Assembly (NCBI GenBank): GCA_934462925.1
Contig: CAKSIT010000013.1
Location: 16,856 to 80,855, forward strand
Direction: 5' to 3'
DNA from: an uncultured Oscillospiraceae bacterium
Lineage (GTDB): Bacteria > Bacillota > Clostridia > Oscillospirales > Ruminococcaceae
Length of the DNA stretch: 64,000 bases
Shown here: piece after piece, positions 26,811-35,476 of the stretch
Layout: every line of letters begins with the position of its first letter
How positions within the stretch are numbered: position 1 is the first letter of the stretch
Program-made: the position numbers and the translations under genes
Notes under the pieces: model-generated
Seen by the model: the letters and a program-made list of their open reading frames with translations, nothing else
What the model was told of the DNA's origin: nothing
Database searches by the model: none

Positions 26811-26837
26811 AGGGTGCGTCATTCATGGGCGCACCCT
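26811..26837 (+). other. Hairpin related to the element palindrome
   Basis: AGGGTGCG, eleven-base loop, CGCACCCT, followed by TT. The arms resemble the outer part of palindrome copy 7 (GGTGCG/CGCACC), with the centre replaced. It lies between the pilin-like gene and the VirB6-like gene. Confidence 0.5.
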
Positions 26838-26864
26838 TTGTCGGGGCATTGGAAAGGACAAACG

Positions 26865-27716
26865 ATGGTCATTCTAATTATATCACTCATCGGGGCTGTG
26901 CTGCTGGGACTTGTTCCTGTTTTTTCTTCGGGAATGGTCGGGGAACTTTACACCACGGTTTTTGACTGCGGGCAGTATCTTACGACAATAACAGGCGTGG
27001 AATTTTTCAGCCTGCTTATGCCCATATCATATGGAGTAGGCTTAAGCCTGATTATTCTTAAATTCCTGAAGAAAGCATTTGACATCTATGTCCTATGGAC
27101 AGACGGCGACCCGGACGCAGACCCATTTTTGCTGCTTAGTAATTTTGTGCGCGCAGTAGGCACGGCTCTTATTTTCCAATGGCTTTACAAGCTGTTTGTA
27201 GATATATGCCGCGAAATAACAGACACCATTGTTGCGTACATCGACGGCGGAAACGATTTTACCACAGAACTGGTTAATACGATATTAAGCGCCGGTCTTA
27301 TCCCGGCGATATCGGGGTTGATTTTTGCAATCTGCTGGTTGATTCTTTATTTTTCGTTCATGGCAAGGGGCATTGAGATGATGGTAATGCAGGTAGGCGT
27401 ACCGCTTGCGTGTGTGGGACTGCTGGACAATGACAAGGGTGTATTCCGTGCGTATATAAACCAGTTCGTGAAGGCGTTTGTTACCACTATTGTACAGATA
27501 ATGCTCAGTAAAATCGGTTTGTCGCTTATGTTAAGCGCAACGGTGTTTTCAATATCAAATGTGTATTGGGGTATAGCATGCTTGATTGCTGCTATTTCAA
27601 TGCCCAAAATACTCAGAGAATTTCTTGTGCCAACAGGCGGTGATGGCAAAATCGGTAATACGGTATATCAGTCGGTACACGTTGCGTCGCTTGCCAAGGG
27701 CATATTTACAAAGTGA
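26865..27716 (+). CDS. VirB6/TrbL-like polytopic membrane protein
   Basis: About 283 residues, starting ATG 26865 downstream of GGAAAGGA. Several membrane segments are visible (about residues 4-20, 35-60, 90-110, 140-175, 205-235, 240-260). This size and topology, and the place between the pilin and PrgI genes, match the VirB6/TrbL channel component of Gram-positive conjugation machines. There is no enzymatic motif, as expected. Confidence 0.75.
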   Translation: MVILIISLIGAVLLGLVPVFSSGMVGELYTTVFDCGQYLTTITGVEFFSLLMPISYGVGLSLIILKFLKKAFDIYVLWTDGDPDADPFLLLSNFVRAVGTALIFQWLYKLFVDICREITDTIVAYIDGGNDFTTELVNTILSAGLIPAISGLIFAICWLILYFSFMARGIEMMVMQVGVPLACVGLLDNDKGVFRAYINQFVKAFVTTIVQIMLSKIGLSLMLSATVFSISNVYWGIACLIAAISMPKILREFLVPTGGDGKIGNTVYQSVHVASLAKGIFTK

Positions 27717-27725
27717 GGTGTACGC

Positions 27726-27944
27726 ATGGATACACTTAATTCCCTGAGTATATGCATGCAGTCGATAATTTCGGCTGGGCTTATTATGCGCGTCATATTC
27801 TGCCTGATAAAGCTGACGCATGAGGAGGACGAAGCTTCCCGCTATAAAAAGAGAATCAGAAACTCAATTGTAATGCTCATTATGGCGCAGCTTATTTTTC
27901 CATTAAAGGAACTGCTCATATCCTATTTTGGAAACGGCTATTAA
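27726..27944 (+). CDS. Small two-helix membrane protein of the transfer operon
   Basis: A 72-residue protein, ATG 27726 after GTGAGGTG. Two hydrophobic segments (about residues 12-29 and 48-66) flank a charged loop (THEEDEASRYKKRIR). Small proteins of this layout sit beside prgI in many Clostridial conjugation operons. Function unknown, probably structural. Confidence 0.66.
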   Translation: MDTLNSLSICMQSIISAGLIMRVIFCLIKLTHEEDEASRYKKRIRNSIVMLIMAQLIFPLKELLISYFGNGY

Positions 27945-27959
27945 AGAGGAGGGAACGCT

Positions 27960-28283
27960 ATGGACGACGAAAGACTCTACATACCGTATGGGCTGTCAAT
28001 AGACCAGGAGTTTTTTCCGGGCTTCGGGTCTAAGGAACTCAGACAGTTTATTGCAGGTATAGTTGGTGCTGCTGCGATAGGCGCTGTGCTATTGCTGATA
28101 ACAGGACAACTGCTGACTATTATCGTGTCATTGATTATCGGTGCTGCCGGAAGCATGATGGCGGCGCGCAAAGACCCGTACACGCGGCTGTCTGTTGTAG
28201 TACAGGTCGCGGATATGCTGCATTTCCGCAGGTCGCAGAAACAATACAAATACGTTTACACACCGCCATGGGATACGAACTGA
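27960..28283 (+). CDS. PrgI/VirB3-like membrane protein
   Basis: A 107-residue protein with GAGGAGGG upstream of ATG 27960. An N-terminal cytoplasmic part (YIPYGLSIDQEFFPG) precedes two close membrane segments (about residues 30-50 and 52-70) and a basic tail. This is the PrgI/VirB3 pattern, the partner of the VirB4 ATPase. Its end overlaps the prepilin peptidase gene by 16 bases. Confidence 0.78.
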   Translation: MDDERLYIPYGLSIDQEFFPGFGSKELRQFIAGIVGAAAIGAVLLLITGQLLTIIVSLIIGAAGSMMAARKDPYTRLSVVVQVADMLHFRRSQKQYKYVYTPPWDTN

Positions 28284-28684
28284 CGGTATATGTGCTGACA
28301 GCAATCTATCTCGCGGGCATTTCCGTACAGGATATGCAGCGGCGGGAAATATCAAATGCCGCCCCGCTCGTGATTGTGCTTGCAAGCCCTTTTATAAGCT
28401 CTGCGACAGGTGCGGAACGCATTATCGGGCTGTTTGCGCTGCTTATTCCGCTTGCAATGGTCAGCATTATTACAAATGGTTTTGGCATGGGTGACGTAAA
28501 GCTCTGCGCGGCATTCGGCTGGACGCTTGGAGCGGTTGCAGCTTACGGAATGCTTGCAGCTGCGCTTTTTGGCGCAGTTGTAGTATGCAAAATCACGAAA
28601 GAAAAATCACTGCCGCTTGCACCGTTTATAAGCGGTGCAGGTATGGCGGCGGTCATATTAAAGGAGGTCATACTCAGATGTTAA
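28268..28684 (+). CDS. cpaA: A24 prepilin peptidase (CpaA/TadV type)
   Basis: A 138-residue polytopic protein with both aspartate motifs of A24 peptidases: SVQDMQRREISN near residue 20 and GFGMGDVKLCAAFG near 75 (the GxGD site). It lacks the N-terminal methylase domain of large PilD enzymes, like TadV/CpaA. It should cleave the leader of the pilin-like proteins in the same operon. The start overlaps the prgI end, with no separate ribosome site, so translation is probably coupled. Confidence 0.88.
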   Translation: MGYELTVYVLTAIYLAGISVQDMQRREISNAAPLVIVLASPFISSATGAERIIGLFALLIPLAMVSIITNGFGMGDVKLCAAFGWTLGAVAAYGMLAAALFGAVVVCKITKEKSLPLAPFISGAGMAAVILKEVILRC

Positions 28685-29469
28685 AAAATCGCACTCTTAT
28701 CGGCATAATCCTTATCGTTGCGGCGATAGGACTGTGCTTTGGCATTTCGCCGCTTTTCAACACGATTCTTGCGAGCAAGACGACAATAGTAAGGCTTAAG
28801 CAGGATATCCCGCAGGGCGCACAGGTAACGGGCGCAATGCTCGAGGCTGTCGAGGTCGGCGCAATGAATCTGCCGACGGATATGCTCAACGACCCCAAGC
28901 AGATTATCGGGAAATATACGGTTGCCGCCATGTTCGCAGGCGACAGCTTTACGGCGGCAAAGCTGTCCGACACAATTGACGATTCCGACAGTCTGCTGCG
29001 ACAGCTCAAACCGAATGAAACCGCCATGTCGGTTACGGTAAAGTCGCTTGCAAACGGTCTTTCCGGCAAGCTGCGTCAGGGCGATGTGATACAGATAGTA
29101 TCCGTTGACGAGGACGATAAGGCGGAAATCTACGAAGAACTCCAGTATGTTGAGGTCCTTGCGGTTACATCCGATAACGGCTCGGACAATGTTTACAAGG
29201 ACGGGGAAGTGAATGCTGCCGAGAGCGACGATGACGAGGAGCAGTCACTCTATGCGACGGTTACGATAATACTGCAGGACAGAGCGCAGGCGCTGCGACT
29301 TGCGGAATGCGAGAATACATCGCTCCACGCAATATTCGTAACGCGCGGCGATGAGGAGTATAAGGCAAAGTGCCTTAAGGCGCAGCTACAGCTTCTTACC
29401 GGCGACAAATCAACCGCTACTATTGCGGAAGATTATATTGCAGAAAGCGAGGAAACTGATGTCGAATAA
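28678..29469 (+). CDS. cpaB: CpaB/RcpC-like Flp pilus assembly protein
   Basis: About 263 residues from ATG 28678 (AAGGAGG upstream), overlapping the peptidase stop by seven bases. One N-terminal membrane segment (about 7-28), then a SAF domain (VRLKQDIPQGAQVTGAMLEA, then AGDSFTAAKL) and a second CpaB-type domain with a long acidic insert (ESDDDEEQS). CpaB/RcpC is a periplasmic or cell-wall component of Tad systems. It fits the Tad gene set that follows. Confidence 0.85.
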   Translation: MLKNRTLIGIILIVAAIGLCFGISPLFNTILASKTTIVRLKQDIPQGAQVTGAMLEAVEVGAMNLPTDMLNDPKQIIGKYTVAAMFAGDSFTAAKLSDTIDDSDSLLRQLKPNETAMSVTVKSLANGLSGKLRQGDVIQIVSVDEDDKAEIYEELQYVEVLAVTSDNGSDNVYKDGEVNAAESDDDEEQSLYATVTIILQDRAQALRLAECENTSLHAIFVTRGDEEYKAKCLKAQLQLLTGDKSTATIAEDYIAESEETDVE

Positions 29470-30196
29470 GATTATTGCCATGTACGGCAACTCGGGCAGC
29501 TATAAGACTGCGACAGCTCTTGCGCTGGCGCACTACATAGCGTCTAAGGGCAATGATGTTATCGTAGTGGGAACAGATACGACAAAGCCGCTGCTGCCGA
29601 TTGCAGCGCCGTTTGAAACGAAGTTTGGCGGGTCGCTTGGCAAGGCGCTGTCAAGCGTAGACTTTGACGCGGATACAATACGCAGAAATCTGTACATGGC
29701 TACTGACCACATAGGGGTGCTGTCGTACAACATACGCGAGAATGCAAACAGCTACGCAGTTGTATCGCCCGAACGCATAGACATACTCTATATGCAGCTG
29801 CGGCAGCAGCTCGGCGCGCAGATAATCGTTGACTGTACGTCCGATGTGGCGCAAAGCAAGCTCACAGCAAAGGCGATTATAAATGCCGACCACACCGTGG
29901 AGCTGCTTACCTGCGACACTAACGGTCTTGTATTCGACGGTTCGCAGGAGCCCATATTGCAGTCTGAACAGTATAATTACCGCAGCTTCATACGGCTTAT
30001 GTCGCTTAGCAATGCGTTCAAGCAGGACGAAGCGGCTGTAAAAAATGCGCTAGGACGTATTTCGGGTACGATTCCTTACTGCCCGAAAGCGGCGGAGTAT
30101 CTTAATCAGGGTACATTGCTGACAAAGGGCGTTGACGACCGCGCATACAGGGCGGTTATAAAATCTCTTGCAAAAATTGTGCTAAAGGAGGAATGA
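29459..30196 (+). CDS. CpaE/TadZ-like ParA-fold ATPase (first)
   Basis: About 245 residues, overlapping the cpaB end by 11 bases. The N-terminus carries a P-loop, YGNSGSYKTATALALAHYI, in the ParA/MinD superfamily style; a switch-type region follows with IIVDCTSD near 125. CpaE/TadZ proteins position Tad pili at the membrane. A second, longer CpaE-like ATPase is encoded at 40043, so the element has two. Confidence 0.74.
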   Translation: MSNKIIAMYGNSGSYKTATALALAHYIASKGNDVIVVGTDTTKPLLPIAAPFETKFGGSLGKALSSVDFDADTIRRNLYMATDHIGVLSYNIRENANSYAVVSPERIDILYMQLRQQLGAQIIVDCTSDVAQSKLTAKAIINADHTVELLTCDTNGLVFDGSQEPILQSEQYNYRSFIRLMSLSNAFKQDEAAVKNALGRISGTIPYCPKAAEYLNQGTLLTKGVDDRAYRAVIKSLAKIVLKEE

Positions 30197-30198
30197 CG

Positions 30199-31628
30199 AT
30201 GTTTTGGAAAAAAGAAAAGTCTGCTGAAAAACCTGCTAAGGAAAGCAAGTCTGCTGAAAAAAGCGCAAGAAAAAAGAAAACATTGTCCTTGCCGATTCTG
30301 CGGCGGTGCGCGAGGTCGCGAGGGAGATGGTATCCTTTGAGCAGCTGCTTAAACTGACGCAAGAGTTTATGTCACGTAAATACGGACTCGAGCTTTACTC
30401 GGCAGACAAACGCGACGCTATGAAACAGCTTATCAAGCAGTTCATGAAAGACAATAACTACTATATCGCGGGCGTATCCCTTGCGGACGCCGCCGAGCAG
30501 CTTTACCGTGAGATGGCAGAGTATTCGCTGCTGACTCCGCTGCTCCAGCGCAAGGATATAGAAGAAATAAACATCAACGCGTGGGACGATATACAGGTTA
30601 TACCCTCGAAAGGGCAGCCATACAAGCTGGCGGAACATTTCACTTCACCGCAGCACGCTCTTGATGTAGTGCGCCGAATGCTGCACAATAACAAACTGGT
30701 ATTTGACGCGTCGCGCCCGCTGGTTACGGGATTTCTTGATAAAAACATTCGTATCTCCGCTGTGCATTCGCTTGTTGTAGGCGAAGATGTCGGTGTTGCC
30801 GTGTCCATCCGTATCGTCAATCCCTGCAAGATAACCAAAAAGCAGTTCATTGAGAGCGAAATGTGTACAGAGGAAATTTACGATTTTCTTGTTATTTCAT
30901 TTGTGCATGGTATTTCTCAGGTGTATGCCGGCGCTACGGGTTCAGGAAAGACGACGTTCATGGCTGATATAATGAGCAATCTCCCGGACGACAGACGGCT
31001 TATCACCATTGAGAAATCCGTGCGTGAGTTTAATCTTAAGAAGTACGATAGTAATGGTGAGCCGATAAATAACGTTATACATTTTGTTACTTATGAAAGT
31101 GACGACCCGAGCCGCAGCGTTACCATGCGCGCCTTGCTCACAAAGTGCCTGACAATGGACCCTGACAGCATATGCGTTGCCGAGATGAAAAACGAGGAGG
31201 CATGGGAAGCACAGGAAGCTGCCCGAACGGGACATACTGTGCTTACGACTACGCACGCTTCGGGCGTCAAGGGCGTATATCCGCGTCTTGCCACGCTCTG
31301 TATGCAGCTTTACGGCGATACGCCCATGAATACTCTCCTGTCGTTTGTTACAGAGGCGTTCCCGATTGCGGTATTCCTCAAAAAACTTGACGACGGTAAG
31401 CGCCACATCATGGAAATCGCGGAGTGCGTGGGCGTAAACACGGAAGAAAGCAAGGCTATTACGCGAACGCTTTGGAAGTACAATGTAAAGTCTGAGAAAA
31501 AAATTGACGGCAAGGTTGTTATCGACGGCGAGTTCGTACGGGTTAATCCCATATCAAAGGAGCTGCGCGACCGTATGCTCGAAAACGGCGTTGCTGACGA
31601 TATCCTCAGAAAATACTCGGAGGTGTGA
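30199..31628 (+). CDS. cpaF: CpaF/TadA (VirB11-like) ATPase, two frames joined at a slippery heptamer
   Basis: Translation starts at ATG 30193/30199 behind AAAGGAGG, giving a Lys/Glu-rich start (MFWKKEKSAEKPAKESKSAE) that stays open only to a TGA at 30355-30357. The ATPase is in the -1 frame, open from about 30249 with no ribosome site. At 30270-30276 the first frame reads A AAA AAG, the classic -1 slippery heptamer; slipping there joins the two frames as ARKK-ENIVLADSAAVREV and gives about 476 residues. The ATPase has Walker A GATGSGKT and the region ICVAEMKNEEAW. CpaF/TadA powers Tad pilus assembly. Either programmed frameshifting occurs or one A is missing from the run. The product with the ATPase is certain by sequence; the mechanism is not. 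Confidence 0.85.
30270..30276 (+). promoter_or_regulatory. Slippery heptamer A AAA AAG in cpaF
   Basis: In the frame set by the ribosome site, codons read AGA AAA AAG at this point. A -1 slip continues GAA AAC ATT and enters the ATPase frame. GC-rich sequence with possible stems (CGCGA and CGCG around 30309-30320) lies some 30 bases downstream. An earlier A6 run near 30257 is not in the right phase. Confidence 0.6.
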
Positions 31629-31629
31629 T

Positions 31630-32559
31630 ATGGACAGAATAATTTATCTTTTCGGCTCGCTTATGATGTCGGCGGGCATTATTATTCTGCTTGGCATAAC
31701 GCCCGAGGTGATTACGCAGGATATTATGTCGCTTATGTCGCGTGAACGCAGTCTTAAGTACAAGGTTGCACAGGCGCAGGGTAAAATCAAGCAGAACAGA
31801 CTCCAGCGGGCGATAATGAATATAAAAAACGTGTTGGTAGCAACACATTCCGAAAATAAATTTTCACTGCTCATATCGGTGTCAATTATCGGTATCTGTG
31901 TGGGATTTCTGCTGGCGGCGCTGCTGCAAAACCTGCTGATTATACCGCTGTGTTCGGGCGTATGCGTAATACTGCCATATGTGTATGTTAACGTGCTGCT
32001 TTCCAATTACAATCGCCGTATCTCCGAGGAGCTTGAAACAGCGCTGTCGATAATCACCACGAATTACGTCAGCAATGATGATATCATCTACGCTGTGGAG
32101 CAGTCTATCGACTATATCAACCCGCCTGTACAGCAGGCATTCCGCAAATTCCTTACGCAGACAAAACTCATAAACTCCAATGTCAAGCTCGCTATCGAGC
32201 AGCTCCGCGGCGAGATAAACAACGAGGTTTTCCACGAGTGGTGCGACAGCCTTATCGAGTGTCAAGACAACGTTACGCTGAAAAAGACGCTGCAGCCTAT
32301 AACGGCGCGTTTGTCAGATGTGCGTATAGTCAACGCTGAGCTGCGCAATATGCTTATCAGCCCGCGCCGCGAACACATAATGATGGTTTTCATTCTGCTG
32401 GCGAATTACCCGATACTCTATTTCCTCAATGCAGACTGGTTCACGGTGCTGACAGATACGTTTGTCGGGCAGATAGTAAACTCCATCGTTGCTATTGTGG
32501 TGATAGTATCCGTGATTCTCGCGTACAGGTACACGCAGCCGATAGAATACAAGAGGTGA
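31630..32559 (+). CDS. tadB: TadB-like type II secretion F-domain protein
   Basis: About 309 residues from ATG 31630, just after the cpaF stop (GGAGGTG upstream). There is an N-terminal membrane segment, a pair near residues 78-115, a cytoplasmic helical T2SSF domain (EELETALSIITTNYV, then FRKFLTQ), and C-terminal segments. With the next gene it forms the TadB/TadC platform pair that works with CpaF. Confidence 0.82.
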   Translation: MDRIIYLFGSLMMSAGIIILLGITPEVITQDIMSLMSRERSLKYKVAQAQGKIKQNRLQRAIMNIKNVLVATHSENKFSLLISVSIIGICVGFLLAALLQNLLIIPLCSGVCVILPYVYVNVLLSNYNRRISEELETALSIITTNYVSNDDIIYAVEQSIDYINPPVQQAFRKFLTQTKLINSNVKLAIEQLRGEINNEVFHEWCDSLIECQDNVTLKKTLQPITARLSDVRIVNAELRNMLISPRREHIMMVFILLANYPILYFLNADWFTVLTDTFVGQIVNSIVAIVVIVSVILAYRYTQPIEYKR

Positions 32560-32563
32560 CAAG

Positions 32564-33460
32564 ATGAGTATATATAACATAGCGCTATATGCTGCTGTTT
32601 GTGCAGTCTGCCTTATTTTTGCGGGCGGAGCTTACTGCTTTGCCCTCATATTGCTTAAAGTGCCGTCAAAGCGCACCACAAAGGCAGTCAAGGCTATTGC
32701 CGCGCGAAACCGCCCTGCAACGGCGGGATTCAAAAATACATATAATGATATCTCGCTGTTCGTGTCGAAGTTTATAAAACTCAATGAGTTCAAACGCAAG
32801 GAGCTTGCGGACAGCCTTAAAATCGCAAACATTGCAATGTCGCCCGAATTGTTCACGGCGCGCGCAATCGTTAAATCTGCGGGAATAATGCTGCTTTCCG
32901 TGCCGTTTTTCTTTATTTTCCCGATATTCGGGCTGCTTATCGTAGCCCTTGGCATTCTTACATATTTCTCTGAAAAGCAGAAGGTCGATACCTGCATTAA
33001 AGAGAAGCGGCGGCAGATAGAATTTGACCTGCCGAGGTTTGTATACGCAGTATCGCAGGAAACCCAAATGACCCATGATGTTATAACGATACTCGAGCGC
33101 CACAAGGATAATTTCTCACCGTATTTTAACGAGGAGATTGAGATAACAATAGCCGATATGCGCACGGGCAACTACGAAGCCGCTATTACAAGATTTGAGG
33201 GGCGAATCGGCAGTACAAATCTGTCGGAGGTCTGCCGCGGGTTTATACAGATGATACGCGGCGATGATACGCACGTGTACTGGGAAACGCTTGAAATACG
33301 GTTCTCGGAACTGCAAAAGCAGCAGCTGCGCAGCATTGCGCTTAAAATTCCGCCTAAGGTGCACAGGCTGTCATTTTTTCTGATGATGTGCATGATGCTT
33401 CTTTATGTTGTCGTACTCGGCTGGGAGCTTATCAGCAATATGGGCATTCTGTTCGGATAA
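32564..33460 (+). CDS. tadC: TadC-like type II secretion F-domain protein
   Basis: A 298-residue membrane protein four bases after the previous stop. Membrane segments lie at about 5-30, 108-140 and the C-terminus; the middle includes FDLPRFVYAVSQETQMTHDV and IRGDDTHVYW, as in TadC platform proteins. Partner of the preceding gene; both probably form the inner-membrane base of the pilus. Confidence 0.82.
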   Translation: MSIYNIALYAAVCAVCLIFAGGAYCFALILLKVPSKRTTKAVKAIAARNRPATAGFKNTYNDISLFVSKFIKLNEFKRKELADSLKIANIAMSPELFTARAIVKSAGIMLLSVPFFFIFPIFGLLIVALGILTYFSEKQKVDTCIKEKRRQIEFDLPRFVYAVSQETQMTHDVITILERHKDNFSPYFNEEIEITIADMRTGNYEAAITRFEGRIGSTNLSEVCRGFIQMIRGDDTHVYWETLEIRFSELQKQQLRSIALKIPPKVHRLSFFLMMCMMLLYVVVLGWELISNMGILFG

Positions 33461-33470
33461 GGAGGGCTTA

Positions 33471-33878
33471 ATGAAAAAACTTCTTAATCGGCTGAAATCG
33501 ACGCGCGGAGAGGGATATATCGACGTTGCTGTTGCAATGCTTGTGGTGATGGTGCTGTTAGCCTCCGTAATAAAAATCGCACCGATATTCATCACAAAAA
33601 TGACCATAAACAATTACGCAAGCGAGCTGTGCCGCGAAGCGGAAATAGCGGGAAGAATCGGGTCGGAAACCAACGCGCGCCTTGAACGGCTGAATGAATC
33701 ACACCCGAATCTTAATGCTGTAGTTGTTTGGTCTGAAAACGGCAGGGTGCAGATAGGCAATACGTTTACCGTAACAGTCAGCACGACGTATGACTTCAGC
33801 TTTTTTGTGTTTAACACTACGCCTATAACGATATCTGCAAGCGCAGAGGGAACATCGGAGGTGTACTGGAAATCGTGA
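33471..33878 (+). CDS. DUF4320/TadE-like pseudopilin with GEGYID motif
   Basis: About 135 residues from ATG 33471 (GGAGGG upstream). The start (MKKLLNRLKSTRGEGYIDVA) has a basic leader, a GEGYID processing-like motif and a hydrophobic helix, then an exterior domain that is probably beta-rich. The motif matches the one in the 26536 product. Likely a minor pilin processed by the CpaA-like peptidase. The stop overlaps the next start (GTGA). Confidence 0.75.
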   Translation: MKKLLNRLKSTRGEGYIDVAVAMLVVMVLLASVIKIAPIFITKMTINNYASELCREAEIAGRIGSETNARLERLNESHPNLNAVVVWSENGRVQIGNTFTVTVSTTYDFSFFVFNTTPITISASAEGTSEVYWKS

Positions 33879-34393
33879 AATTGCTGAAAAAAAGAATGAT
33901 TAGCTGTAAGGGCTTTTCATATGTCATGCTGAGCGTGATAATAGTTGTGGTAATGCTTATCGGCGTTGCGATATTTGAGATAGTGCGCATAAACATACAG
34001 GCGCGCACAGTTCGCGATAAATTTGAGGACGCTATAATATCAATGTGCGTTGATAATTACAGGCAGATGTATCAGCCTGTGCGTGAGGGGCACGCGGCGA
34101 GCTATGGTTACAACGGCACACGCTGGATTGAAAACAACAGGGCGAGCGAGCGCTATATCCGCGATTACCTTGATGAGGCTATGAGCGCGGGAGAGATAAT
34201 GCAGTGCGAAATCGTATCGATTGATTTCGATGTGGATTCCGCGGCGCTTGCGCCCTCTGACGTTGACTCGGCGCAGAAATACACGATATCGGGCAGCATA
34301 GTAGTACGTGTTCCCTATCGCTTCGCGTGGAGTGATTTAGCGCCCATATCAATGCGTCTGAATGTTACATCAAAATGGCGGGCGATGTTTTAG
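33875..34393 (+). CDS. TadE-like minor pilin protein
   Basis: A 172-residue protein starting with GTG 33875, overlapping the previous stop. A basic leader (MKLLKKRMISCKG) and a hydrophobic helix (FSYVMLSVIIVVVMLIGVAIF) precede an exterior domain. The KG/FSYV junction is a plausible prepilin cleavage site. Third pseudopilin-like product in the operon. Confidence 0.7.
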   Translation: MKLLKKRMISCKGFSYVMLSVIIVVVMLIGVAIFEIVRINIQARTVRDKFEDAIISMCVDNYRQMYQPVREGHAASYGYNGTRWIENNRASERYIRDYLDEAMSAGEIMQCEIVSIDFDVDSAALAPSDVDSAQKYTISGSIVVRVPYRFAWSDLAPISMRLNVTSKWRAMF

Positions 34394-34405
34394 AAAGGAG
34401 AGCAA

Positions 34406-35101
34406 ATGCAGATAGTAATAGCAATACTGACCCTCGCAGCCTGCGGGGGCTTTTTGTACTGGTTTAAGCGCGCGGACGCCCGTAAACGTCTGCGCCGCAG
34501 CGAGGAAATCGAGGAAGAACGCGCACGTGCTGCGGTGCAGACAGCGCAGGCGTTTGTAAACGCCAAAGACCTTGGGCAGAACTGCCTGTATACGGTAGAT
34601 GGATATATTTTTGCATACGTCAAGGTCGAGGGCGTTTGCCTTGAACTGCTGAGCAGGCAGGAGCAGAAGCACCTGTGCCGACAGCTGTCGGCGGCGTTGT
34701 CGGGCATAAAGCGTCCGTACAAGAGCGACGCTGTAAGCCGTCCCATGGACATATCCAAGCCCCTGCAGGAGTATGAGGAACTTTATAATGCTGCGTCTGG
34801 CGGCAGAAAGAAGCTGCTTAAAGCCGATATGCGGGAAATGGCGGACATGGTTATGGCAGGTGAAACGCTCGAACGTCAGCATTACATAGCAGTATGGGAC
34901 ACGGTGCAGCGCGCCGATGAGCGCACCATTGTTTCTGCGGCGCAGGATATAGCAAAAAAATATACCGACAACGGCATTCCCGCGGAAATTCTCGACCGCA
35001 GAGGAATTGTACAGCTGTGCAATCTTGTGAATATTCCCGCTTATGTCCACATTGAAAGCGCAGACATCGAGGACGCAATTTCCGTCCTTGCGGAGGATTA
35101 A
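34406..35101 (+). CDS. Membrane-anchored transfer protein of unknown function
   Basis: A 231-residue protein with AAAGGAG upstream. One N-terminal membrane segment (about 2-20), a charged helix (DARKRLRRSEEIEEERARA), then a soluble domain whose pattern (GYIFAYVKVEGVCLELLS; RQHYIAVWDTVQ) recalls the N-terminal domains associated with VirB4/TraC proteins. The real VirB4 is encoded 376 bases on, with its own N-terminal region, so this is a separate partner rather than a split part. Assignment is by context. Confidence 0.62.
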   Translation: MQIVIAILTLAACGGFLYWFKRADARKRLRRSEEIEEERARAAVQTAQAFVNAKDLGQNCLYTVDGYIFAYVKVEGVCLELLSRQEQKHLCRQLSAALSGIKRPYKSDAVSRPMDISKPLQEYEELYNAASGGRKKLLKADMREMADMVMAGETLERQHYIAVWDTVQRADERTIVSAAQDIAKKYTDNGIPAEILDRRGIVQLCNLVNIPAYVHIESADIEDAISVLAED

Positions 35102-35106
35102 GGCAT

Positions 35107-35466
35107 ATGGATAACGGACTACACATTGTGCAGGGAAACGATATGTACCTGCAGATTTATGAATACTACCGGAATAAAATAGCGTTCGGCGCGTATAAGT
35201 GCGGCGACAGGCTGCCGACATACAATGCGCTTGCCGAGGAATATTCCGTTTCGCTGACTACCGTCAAAAAGGCGTATAACAAGCTTAAGGCGGAGGGCTA
35301 TATAACGCAATCCCGTCAGGGCAGCGTTGTTTCGGAAGTGCCGGTAAAGCCGTCGGACGCGCTTTATGCGCTTATGGAGCAGGCTGTTAATAAAGCGGTC
35401 GCATCAGGCGCAGGAGAAAAGGATATTATCACGGCAATCGAGAAAATGTGCGACAGGTACTGTTGA
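35107..35466 (+). CDS. GntR-family (YtrA-like) regulator
   Basis: A 119-residue protein with a GntR winged helix-turn-helix (residues about 18-80: FGAYKCGDRLPTYNALAEEY, then LTTVKKAYNKLKAEGYI) and a short helical tail of YtrA type. It lies inside the transfer operon, six bases after the previous stop and ten before virB4. It probably responds to a small signal or to cell state and controls transfer genes. No operator is identified. Confidence 0.85.
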   Translation: MDNGLHIVQGNDMYLQIYEYYRNKIAFGAYKCGDRLPTYNALAEEYSVSLTTVKKAYNKLKAEGYITQSRQGSVVSEVPVKPSDALYALMEQAVNKAVASGAGEKDIITAIEKMCDRYC

Positions 35467-35476
35467 GGAGGATAAC

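Noticed and set aside
30249..30306. Independent start of cpaF at GTG 30306
   Set aside because: No ribosome site precedes it, and conserved-looking sequence (ENIVLADSAA) lies upstream in the same frame, so translation must enter from the first frame.
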